A stretch of DNA of 64,000 bases from Pisaster brevispinus (lineage: Eukaryota; Echinodermata; Asteroidea; Forcipulatida; Asteriidae), in assembly GCA_023634235.1 (NCBI GenBank), contig JAMKCF010000008.1, forward strand, positions 11,116,176-11,180,175. Reading direction: 5' to 3'. The stretch's first letter is position 1; each line of letters opens with the position of its first letter. Position numbers and translations under genes: made by a program. The notes below the pieces were generated by a model. The model worked only from the letters and a program-made list of their open reading frames with translations, did no database searches and had not been told where the DNA came from. Positions 21,901 through 30,760 of this stretch are shown here, in pieces.

Positions 21901-24606
21901 CTTGGTCTGAAGTCATCTGGGTTCGAGATCAACTCGGTCCCAAGTCATCTCGGTCCCAAGTCAACTCGGTCCCAAGTCAATTCCGCTGAAACTTGTTCAA
22001 AAAAATTGAAATAAAATTTGGTTGACGGGGAGTGGTGGGAAGTAATTGGCTGTATTGTGCCAATGTATTATTGTGCGCTTTTAATAAATACCTCAGAGAG
22101 TTTACGGCCTTCTGATTGGTCAAAGACTGGTCACGTGGGGGTGTGTGATATAAAGACCGGCTCTGTCAACTAGTGAATAAATGGCCCCTAAACAAGCACT
22201 TTTTTATGCACATTGTGCTTGTTGTGCGGAGAACTATCAAATCAATTGTTTTCTTTTTGCTTAAATTGTTTTTGTGTATTTTTGCAACCTGACCAATGGT
22301 GCCATGTGCAGGCTCATACCTCGCGTAGGTGTACGCACAGAAAATGTATCAATTTAAGGTAGTTGGTACGAACACGAAACGAACATATTGCAAAGCATAA
22401 AGCTGAACACCAATCAAAGTATTTCTTTTTATGGTGCTTTTAATATTCAAAGCTTGGGTCTGGTTCTCGAAAATTTGCCTAAATAGTTTAGTATGTGTAA
22501 GAAATTAGGTGCCATACAAAAGTTGAACATCCTTGAACATAGTAGAACATTTCTCAAATTAACGGCGACAGAAAAATCACAAATTCTAATAGTTTGTACC
22601 CTTTTTTTGTTAAAGGTATTTGTTCCGTCCCAAATTGGCAATTGTCCCAACTATAGTTGGGACTGGTCCCAACTTGAGTGTTAAAGTTGGGACGTCCCAA
22701 CTATAGTTGGGATCGCCCATAGAGTTCAACAGGACACTGTGATCAATGGATTACTGTGTGACATGGAGTACTGAGTGACACTACAGACGCACAAGCTGAT
22801 GCGATCGGCGTAAATTTCTTTATTTCAAACCCGGGTCTCGGCTCTGTACAAACTCATGTCAAAACTGATGATGGAGCTAGAGCCGGTCGCGAGCCGTTGC
22901 CCAGGATGAAGTTTTGAATGATAGTATATCCATATATCGCTCATAATGGACCACTAAAACTAACTCGGTGTAAATAGTGTTTTTAGAGGGTTCTGACAGC
23001 GGCCTCGTGCTCATGCCGGTTGACGCTTTCAGTCTCAAGTAGGCCTACGCATTTAGTTTCCCTTCTCTCAGGAAAACCAAAATTCTAATTAATCTAAAAT
23101 ATTCTCAAGGTAAAGTGGTCTTAAAATTGCATACTATACTAATGATACTTACATGTTTTAGTTTATTCATGGGGTAGTTGCGATGATCGTAACCCTCCAT
23201 CCTCCCGACCGGCAGACCGTCGGGAGGATGGAGGGTTACGATCATCGCAACTATTCATGGGGGTGCTTTGTGGTTACTGCGAGCCCAACTATAGTTGGGA
23301 CGTCCCAACTTTAACACTCAAGTTGGGGCCAGTCCCAACTATAGTTGGGACGATTGTCAAGTTGGGACAGAACATATTTATTAATGGGAATGTTCAGTCA
23401 GTCATTACCACGCAGTGAAAATCGGCTCCACACAGTTATTAATAATAATCACCATTTAAAAAAGACATCTTTCTAAAGCATGATTTATAAACATGATTTA
23501 GGTAAACAAAATGGTAGAAAAGAAAATGAACTTTCCTTTGCAGTTTGTGTAGGACATTTGTTTTCACCGAAAATAAAACATACAATTTTGTGCTATTTAA
23601 TTGAGTGACAACTGTCAGCAATAGTTCAATGTAAGCTCTGGGACCTCCATGTTCTAAATCTAACTACTTGATTGTCGATAGCAATCTATATTAGTAATAA
23701 GAAATATAAGTTTGATTTGGGCAGTGACATGTTAAATACAAAAATGAATGGCCACTCACTAATTTTGTTCCTTTAGTACTGATTAAATAATTTAACAATT
23801 AATGTTGGAAAATTATATAAACAAAACTTTCAAGTAAACTTATATTTAATAATAAATTATAAAAACAGGGAAAGCAATACTTAATTCAGAAAAATCTACA
23901 TAGGTTTTGGAAATTTGGCAATTTGTACTACAAAATTGTAGTGCTTGTTTAATCATTGAGGTAGAATTGATGTTTTTACATCTGGGTGGGGGCCTACTCC
24001 ATTCAGACAGAGTTGATTTCGGACTGAGTTGGCTTCGGACCGAGATGACTTCAGACCGAGTTGACTTAAGACCGAGTTGACCTCGGACCGAGTTGACCGG
24101 TACCCTGCAACATCACCATTACAAAATAGGGGGGGGGGGGCTACTTCATCAGACCATGATGGTCTGATGAAGGAGCCCCCCCATGTTCAGACCAAGTTGA
24201 CTTGGGACCGAGTTGACTTGGGACCGAGTTGACTTGGGACCGAGTTGACTTGGGACCGAGTTGACTTGGGACCGAGTTGACTTGGGACCGAGATGACCGG
24301 TAGAACCCTTCCGTACTATTTTTGTATATGGAGGCTAAACTTATGAAGATGAAGAAGATCGTGAGAAGAGGACTATTTATTATTAAATAGTTCGGAAAAA
24401 ATTCCCCGTATCCTGCCACCACTTTTTCACTCATTTTTACCCAAAGGAATATCTCATTTATTTAATATTTTGAGTAAATTAGATACTATTTTATTTCATA
24501 ACGAATGAAAAAGTGGTGGCTGGATACGGACATTTTTCTAATAATTTACCTGTACACTGTGAACGATGAATGTTTTTTCTCCCGTACTCAGTCGCACTTT
24601 AGCCAT
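18968..24606 (-). CDS. EXOSC7: Exosome complex component RRP42 (EXOSC7), complete
   Basis: Non-catalytic RNase PH-like subunit of the six-member ring of the eukaryotic RNA exosome, which degrades and trims RNA in nucleus and cytoplasm. Five coding exons (minus strand): 24606-24550, 21396-20963, 20607-20484, 20278-20123 and 19063-18968. All junctions are in phase; the total is 288 aa against about 291 in human. The start is MAKVRLSTGEKTFIVHSVQ. Diagnostic segments include VSNTSGSSRLRL, ILVGVKAEMG, FEGRGGEEL, ECGGDLFDAIGMAVKAAL, VSDDPHDVV, VDATLEEEACCLA and the C-terminal TGKKVG. The order DGLRTDGR-RNase PH core-C-terminal subdomain is that of RRP42. Intron 1 (21397-24549) is filled by nested foldback elements, and the last intron holds a SINE. 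No lesion was seen in the coding exons. Confidence 0.96.
19475..19725 (+). repeat. tRNA-derived repeat, family B (long copy)
   Basis: It begins with the TGCATCCCCTTAGCGTGATCC region, includes GGCTTCTGACTGTCACCCCT and TTGACAAAATAGGGA, then a tRNA-like module (ATAGCTCAGTTAGTAGAGCG), and ends with TTTTTCTTTGTTCAACCCTA. It lies in the last intron of EXOSC7, opposite to transcription. Confidence 0.8.
21588..21985. repeat. Array of 16/18-bp units (left array)
   Basis: The unit is CTCGGTCCCAAGTCAA, with an 18-bp variant CTCGGTCCCAATTGTCAT; about 24 units with local higher-order alternation. Open frames across it are by-products of the repeat. Confidence 0.9.
22447..22616. repeat. Dispersed repeat, inverted relative to 16.2 kb
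   Basis: It contains AAAATTTGCCTAAATAGTTT and is the reverse complement of 16190-16365. Its continuation (TTATTAATGGGAAT, then GTCATTACCACGCAGTGAAA) lies at 23379-23440 beyond an insertion. Confidence 0.75.
22622..23374. mobile_element. Foldback element with CCCAACTATAGTTGGG ends
   Basis: Terminal inverted repeats of about 90 bp (22622-22710 and 23286-23374) begin GTTCCGTCCCAA and TGTTCTGTCCCAA. Each contains the palindrome TCCCAACTATAGTTGGGA twice and GAGTGTTAAAGTTGGGACGT. TATTT flanks both sides (22617-22621, 23375-23379). The interior is non-coding and holds the hairpin at 23176-23252. Confidence 0.8.
23176..23252. mobile_element. Perfect 34-bp hairpin flanked by direct repeats
   Basis: The stem AGTTGCGATGATCG...CTCCCGAC is followed by the 9-nt loop CGGCAGACC and the exact reverse complement. 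TATTCATGGGG lies directly on both sides, as expected of an inserted mini-element with a target-site duplication of about 10-11 bp. Confidence 0.85.
24008..24302. repeat. Array of 16-bp units (right arrays, inverse orientation)
   Basis: The unit TTGACTTGGGACCGAG is the reverse complement of the left array unit. It comes in two blocks: 24008-24105 (degenerate) and 24185-24302 (near-perfect). Both blocks end in GACCGGTA. Confidence 0.9.
24134..24182. repeat. G/C-capped hairpin
   Basis: GGGGGGGCT and TTCATCAGACC pair with GGTCTGATGAA and AGCCCCCCC around an ATGAT loop. It lies between the two right-hand array blocks and begins inside a 12-bp G-run (24129-24140). Confidence 0.8.
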
Positions 24607-24725
24607 TGTTTTTTCGGCAGAGTTACACGATCAGAAGTTGTGCCCTACACCTGAATTAATGACTTACGATCTATCGCGCGCCTAACCTACCTTCCCACAC
24701 ACACACACATCCGTACACCAGGATC
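24607..24725. promoter_or_regulatory. EXOSC7 promoter / possible bidirectional promoter
   Basis: This CpG-containing stretch (CTATCGCGCGCC, a CA-dinucleotide run, CACGTG just downstream) lies between the EXOSC7 start codon on the minus strand and an open plus-strand segment starting at 24726. No TATA box was assigned. Confidence 0.4.
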
Positions 24726-24792
24726 ATGCCCCACGTGCAGAATCACGGAATCGGGACCGGAGTCTTTTACGACCTTTGCAAGTACATGAAGG
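24726..24792 (+). CDS. Possible divergent first exon (unrecognised)
   Basis: An ATG opens 22 codons beginning MPHVQNHGIGTGVFYDLCKY and ends at a donor-like AAGG|GTAAAT. Composition is protein-like, and it starts about 120 bp from the EXOSC7 start codon on the other strand. No partner exon was found. Joined to the ZDHHC exon at 30737 it would stop after ten codons, so it could be a 5' leader with a short upstream ORF, or a separate gene. Confidence 0.25.
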
Positions 24793-25709
24793 GTAAATCT
24801 TTATGTGACTGGGGACTTTATTACTTTATTAGTTAATGTCAAACGTTTAGTCTTTTGTACACAAAAATACACCATGGTTTAATTTAAACCTACTTAGAAA
24901 AATAATGAATAGATATGGGGTTTTTTGGGGCAAATATAACCATTAAATTTTCGTATATTAATATTAATAATATGATATCCCCCTTTCAAAGTGATAAGCT
25001 TCCTTGGTTAAGTCAAAAGAGGGCGCTTAACAGAAAAAAAGGTCAAAGAACGCTGCTCTACATCCACATCAATATCAATATCATACGATGCAAACAGTGC
25101 ACGAGTCGGCGGAATTCCAAGAAGGCAGTCACTTCCGTGTGGCAGAAATTAAAGGTTTGTTTGCATTTTTATTCGGACAATTTTCACTTTCACTTTTTAT
25201 AATCTTACTCTTATCTGGGTGAATAAGACGGTGCTGTTGAGGTACTAAGTAAGGGGTGAGTGAAAAATAGACCAGCTACAGTCATTTGACCAGTTCGGGA
25301 TCACTTTTTGAATTCACATTGTTTTTGGTTGCAATCTCTTTGACATTTTAAACAAAAAAGTATATCAGTTTACCTAAACATGTTATAAAACTCACCAAGT
25401 ATCCACTGACAAAAAAAGATTAGTACTTTTGAAGAGGCTTTGAGAAAAGTATTGTCACCTGTTTGACCAGTTCAGGATCAGTTGATTCTATTCTGAATCA
25501 GTAGCTTGCCCTCTAGCATGTCTAGTGCAAACCAATACTCCCATTCATAAAACTGTCTCTCAAGGACACAAACTTCACAAGTGTGTTGGCATGGACATGG
25601 ACTTCCTTTCTCCAGAGAATTTCATGCAAGTGTATTCAACAGCAGCGCAAAAATCCAGCAACAAAAACACAAAACAACAGCAAAGGCAAATGAAAAGGTG
25701 AAGCACGCC

Positions 25710-27260
25710 TACTCCTAGAACTATTCGGTTCGTTCCGCTATCGTCTCCCCGACCCTCATAGGTCAGGATGTCGGACACTTCGTACCTTTGCCACTTCGTA
25801 CCCTGGACACTTCGTACCTTTGGGACACTTCGTACCGTAACCAAATTGGTCACTTCGTACCGGGGACGGGGTACGAAGTGACCATCAGCTGAGTCACTTC
25901 GTACCTTCAGCCGAGTCACTTCGTACCTTCAGTAAAATGTGTAATTCCTTAATAATGATATAATTTTCGTTGAGAAACAAAATAATACTTAATGAATTGT
26001 CATTTTGTTTAATTATTTGAATGTCCTTTTTAATGTGAAATGTGATTACTTACATTATCTAACTAAAAATATCTTTAAAATACCTTTATTTTGTCCGTAT
26101 TTTGTATATTTTTGTTCTTATGTACCATTATCTCGGAACGCAATATTTTCTACCCCATACCTTTATTTTGTCCGTATTTTGTAATTTTTGTGTTTGTATG
26201 TATCATTATCTCGGCACGTAAATTTGATATGGAATACTTTCCAGCTTTAGCTTTTTATGAAATTGATTTAAAAGTGTACTGGTTGTTTTTGTATTTAATT
26301 TGGTTCATTTGGTGAAATGTGAATACTTTTATTTAAAATACATTTGTTTTGTTCGTATTTTGTAAACTCAATTTGTTTGTTTCTTACGTTTCATTATCTC
26401 TGCACGTAAAAATTATATTGAATCCTGAGGGTACGAAGTGTCTCGTGAGAAGGTACGAAGTGTCTTGTGAGAAGGTACGAAGTGTCCAAGGTACGAAGTG
26501 TCCAAAGTCACTTCGCACCTTGAAAAGGTACGAAGTGTCCAGGGTACGAAGTGGCAAAGGTACGAAGTGTCCTGACACCATAGGTCATCATGTACAAAAT
26601 CCTATTCGAAACTTTTTCCCCTTCACGTTTATGCACCTGGACTTCTCTTTTGAAAACGGAGCTCGCCAAAATTAGGCTCTATCTATTCATTGTTTTCAAA
26701 GTGAGCTCGGGGTGGGTCCAGAAAATCCACTCCGCAAAAAAAAGGTGCAAAAAATGATAAATTCCCATCGTTTATTCAGAATCGTCGCCTTCCGATAACA
26801 AAAATGGCCGCCGTCGTTTGTATCAATGGTATGCTGCGCGCAACGCTGGTTCACAATAACCAACGGTTTACGTATAAAAGATAAGCCATAGATAAGATAA
26901 ACCAGTGTTGCACACAGAATACTATGCGATGGCATGTCGTGGACCAGCGTTGCACGCAGCATACCAGTGATACAAGCGACGGCGGCCATTTTGTTATCGG
27001 AAGGCGACGATTCTGAATAAACGATGGGCATTTATCATTTTTTGCACCTTTTTTTTGCGGAGTGGATTTTCTGGACCCACCCCGAGCTCACTTTGAAAAC
27101 AATGAATAGATAGAGCCTAATTTTGGCGAGCTCCGTTTTCAAAAGAGAAGTCCAGGTGCATAAACGTGAAGGGGAAAAAGTTTCGAATAGGATTTTGTAC
27201 ATGATGACCTATGAGGGTCGGGGAGACGATAGCGGAACGAACCGAATAGTTCTAGGAGTA
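25710..27260. mobile_element. Palindromic transposon with 9-bp duplication (nest level 2)
   Basis: The ends TACTCCTAGAACTATTCGG and CCGAATAGTTCTAGGAGTA are flanked by AAGCACGCC at 25701-25709 and 27261-27269. The right arm (about 26939-27260) is the reverse complement of the left arm once the insertion at 25766-26579 is removed; the loop is about 26870-26938. A 9-bp duplication is typical of Mutator-like elements. No coding capacity. Confidence 0.9.
25766..26579. mobile_element. Array-ended transposon (nest level 3)
   Basis: It is inserted in the left arm of the palindromic element and flanked by ATAGGTCA (or CATAGGTCA) on both sides. The intact right arm of the host element shows the empty site. 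Each end holds seven outward-facing copies of CACTTCGTACC plus one inverted copy (25766-25935 and 26429-26579). The interior is AT-rich and contains three diverged copies of a segment starting TACCTTTATTTTGTCCGTAT (26081, 26158, 26338). No transposase. Confidence 0.9.
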
Positions 27261-27900
27261 AAGCACGCCTAAAAGCAACATTGACCCAAATATCTATTCT
27301 TCCCCCAGTCGCAATTTCCTCCTCCAAGTTTCATTTTCTCATAAAAAAACAATATTCCTACAAGAATTTGTTGAAGAAATGTATCTTAAAAGCAACAAAT
27401 AAACTTTCGACTGCAGCAGTAAGATTTTACCTCACTGAGTGCGGCACCATTTGACGCAATGAGAGATGCTGAGTAGTGAGTGATCCCGAACTGGTCAAGG
27501 GTACGATGCCCCCCAAAAGACGATTTCGGTAATTTCGACAATAACAAGACGACTGCTCAGTATTTACCTGAAATATTTTTTACACATTCTAAGCATTTAA
27601 CATAAATGTTATTCGCCCTGGCGTTCAAATTTTAAAGGTGAGAAGTTTTAACAGCGTTTTTCAACCAACATTTTTTTTTAAAATAATGATCAAAATCGCA
27701 GACAAACTTAAGAAAATGGCCATAATTTATTTGTTGATGAAGTTTGGAACCTTATTTTGGGTTTGTTGGTTTATTGCATGTTATTCTTCACATGTATCAA
27801 CAGAAATTGGTAATGTGAGAAGTAACTTAATTATGGGGTTGTTGCAAAGTTGAAGTGATCCCGAACTGGTCAATGATCCCGAACTGGTCAAATGACTGTA

Positions 27901-28370
27901 TCTACTCATGGAGGAAGCCTCTCAACTCAGTCACCCCATTCTACCTCCATGGTCACTCTCACTCTCAGCTCTACTTTGTCGACTTTATTTTTAACTTGCG
28001 GCTGCTCCCGCCGCTGGCGTCCGTATATCATGTTGACATTTATTTAGTATTACCGGCTGAATTGAGTGACTCACACAAATCAGTGATCACAGTCACCAGT
28101 AAGTGAGATGGGTCGCAGTATTTTATTTAGGGTAAACTCAATGATTTCACGACAACTGAAGACAGCGTCCCAGCGACTCAGGACGACAAGTCAAGATTAC
28201 CTTCAAATGTGATGTTTAGTGCCAGAGTGAGAGTATTAATTATTACTACTGGAAATGTTGGGCGCAATCTAAATCTTTGAAAATGGCCTTTATTATAAAA
28301 ATATTACCAGAGTGTATCTTGAAATGCATCTTCTTCAATCTTACTCTCAATTTTTGGTAAATATTGGTCA
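27901..28370. other. Intergenic or 5' region, nothing recognised
   Basis: A mildly CpG-containing stretch (CTCCCGCCGCTGGCGTCCG, AGCGACTCAGGACGACAAG) could be a promoter or 5' UTR of the ZDHHC gene. No splice evidence links it to the coding exons. Confidence 0.25.
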
Positions 28371-28376
28371 TTTTAA

Positions 28377-28490
28377 CTTGTCCACAAGTCTAAGTAAAGG
28401 AGTCTATTATTAGTAATAATATTAGTATAATGGGGCAAGAGTTAAACTCTTGCCCTATACTCTATAGACTCATTTAGACTTGTGGACAAG
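28377..28490. mobile_element. Small MITE with TTAA flanks
   Basis: A 114-bp inverted repeat with ends CTTGTCCACAAGTCTAA and TTAGACTTGTGGACAAG, flanked by TTAA on both sides (28373-28376, 28491-28494). TTAA targets are typical of piggyBac-like elements. An inner inverted repeat GGGCAAGAGTTAAACTCTTG sits at the centre. Confidence 0.85.
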
Positions 28491-28499
28491 TTAATAATT

Positions 28500-30730
28500 G
28501 TTATTCGTGGTGATGGCATAACGGCTGTCACACAACTATTTTTTTACTAGACTTATAAATAAAGAAAGAGTGCCTTTGATTGGCCATGTTGTTATTAATG
28601 AATCACAACGTTGCCATCTGGCATGTCTGGTGTATTAATCTCAAAAAGAAAGGTTCTATACATCAATCCTGTTAGTGTAAGACGTGTGTGTACAACTACT
28701 GCGCTTTTTCATGGCACAATTACTTTTCAACCATAAATATATAATAACTTGTACTCATTTAGGTCACCAGACTAATTTTGTCTGTTTGCAGGGGCAACGT
28801 GCTTATTCTTTGATATCAGATATTAACAATAGCTTTTGTTCAAATATTAGAGTATTGTGTAATTAGCTTGCAGAGGGGATTTTCTCAGTTTCAAATTAAC
28901 AGTGAATAACAAGAACTCTTAGCCCTCTCGCTGCATCAGCTCACTCGTAGTGGTATGGAACACTTTTTGACAGTCTGGCAGGAACCTAGCCACAAGGCCA
29001 TATCTTGTTGTAAAAGTGTTGTACTCACAGCACACAAAAAGTACATGTACAGAACAGTGTTGTCACCAGAGCTTTTTTAGAACCTGTTAATTTTACACTT
29101 CATCCGAGTGAAGCGAGGCCCGAGTGCTACCCCTGGCGGGGGTTTATTGGGGCAGCGCCCCCTTTTGGAAAACATTCAAATTTTACACCCTAAAAGATAC
29201 ATATTTTAAGGGTTCTAGACACTAAAAAATTGTTATGTTGGTGTAACAGGCCCCAAAAAATAGGGTAGTTAGGTAGGGATTTTTTTGATAATTGTTTTTA
29301 ATCATCACATTTTTTGTTACATTGACTTCTGAGCCATACTTTGATTTCATTGAATTCTTTTTATGTGTTCTCTATCAGTAGGAAGGGTTTGTTGTACACA
29401 TGAAAATTGTTCCAAATAAAACATAAAATCCTGGATGTCACAGGAACTTTTATGTTATCACACTGACTGGCTGTACATGTTACAATAAAAACACAATAAT
29501 ATTCCTATTTATGTTGAAGTGCATCTAGGTGCATCTATTTCCAAAACAGTTTTAAACGAAACTTGTGACTTCCAGTTTACTGTTTAACTGTTTCTAAAAT
29601 TCCAATCAAAACTACAAGCCAGCAGATGTCAACACACTTTCTAGGTTTAATAGAATGCTATACCACTCCTAATGGTCACAAAACAAGGTCATAAAACCAC
29701 AAACACCACGTTTAAACTAGATCCAGAAAGGTGGATTGAGATCCGGCATTTATTTTACGACCGCAGATCAAGACCCGGTGTCGCGTTTACACCAGCGCTT
29801 GATCCGGCTCCGATCCCACTTTTGAACCGAATGTATATTGGTCATGACGTCACCGCTCCTGGCAAAGAGCTCAAAGGTTACATGGCAAAGATCAAAGGTC
29901 ACAATTGCAGCACGCCATATGAAGGTAGAGTGCAGAAAATACAGTACAGCAGATGATACGGATAACAATGACCAAGGAGGTAGAAATAGATGGGAAAATT
30001 AACAAAATACAGCAACAAGGCAAGCTCCGAAAGTAACAATGTATGTATAAAGGGACGCTGAAAACAACAAAACGTTTCACACCCGCACAGTCCATGTGCA
30101 CTGTGCATGACACAACAAAGAAGACACGCACAAAAATATAAACAGCGAGGGATGTCCGACCAAAGCACAAGCGAAAAGCATGGCATTCGTAGCGAAACCG
30201 GAAATGACCACATCGAATTGCGGTGTCTGATCCACCTTTGCGTTTACACTTGTATTTGGAGTTCTCCTTTCTGGAACTAGTGTAAACGGGGTCAAAGACA
30301 CAATGCAGGCGGCTTGGCTTTTGAGTGGATCCAAACTGCAGAGGATTAAGATAAGAAGTAATCGTTGTGTACCCCTTGCTTTTTCTGTGTGCCTCTCTCT
30401 TTCTCTCTTTTTATGTGTTTCCACTTGACTGCTTCTGTTACACCAGTATACCTTTGATGTGTTGCGTTGTCATTTAGCCTTCAAGAATGACTTTGTTAGG
30501 GTCAAAATGTCAGGCCATTCACTACTTTTTGCAAAAAACATATAAATTACATCATATAAATTTATTTACATTTTTTTTTATATCAGTCATTAATTTTGAA
30601 CATTTGAAATGTTCCTTACAACTTTCAAGGATATATGCACAACTGATGAGTACATGGACATAATACATGTACAGTACTTACATTATACAGCTACATGTAA
30701 GTTAATGTTTAAAGATTGATTTTTTTTTCT
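28500..30730. other. Upstream intergenic DNA with a possible repeat at 29.7-30.3 kb
   Basis: No exon is supported. Between about 29730 and 30310 composition becomes more CpG-rich, with GCGTTTACAC/GTGTAAACG motifs at both ends and GGTGGATTGAGATC facing GATCCACC, suggesting a degenerate inverted-repeat element; alternatively this is the ZDHHC promoter region. Open frames there lack recognisable similarity. Confidence 0.3.
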
Positions 30731-30760
30731 TAAAGGTAAAGCCATCTGTGAGCAATTGCT

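Larger units (their letters stand above)
21588..24302. mobile_element. Composite foldback element with opposed short-repeat arrays (EXOSC7 intron 1)
   Basis: The left array (21588-21985) and right arrays (24008-24105, 24185-24302) are built from the same 16-18 bp unit in opposite orientations. Between them lie a dispersed repeat, a second foldback element (22622-23374) and hairpins. No transposase frame was seen. The boundaries are approximate because no clear target-site duplication was found; two separate elements remain possible. Confidence 0.65.
25279..27898. mobile_element. Outer foldback transposon with TA duplication (nest level 1)
   Basis: Perfect inverted termini, CAGTCATTTGACCAGTTCGG at 25279 and its reverse complement ending at 27898, are flanked by TA at 25277-25278 and 27899-27900. 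TTGACCAGTTCGGGATCA-type repeats recur near 25464 (diverged), 27480, 27857 and 27878, always pointing outward. A TA target and CAGT ends fit Tc1/mariner-like elements, but no transposase is present. About 1.55 kb of its length is a later insertion (25710-27260). Confidence 0.85.

Noticed and set aside
21545..21989. Open frames of 121 and 143 codons rich in Ser, Gln and Val
   Set aside because: They are by-products of the 16/18-bp array in the EXOSC7 intron.
29672..29956. 94-codon plus-strand frame
   Set aside because: No recognisable domain, no splice support, and it overlaps a likely degenerate inverted-repeat element.
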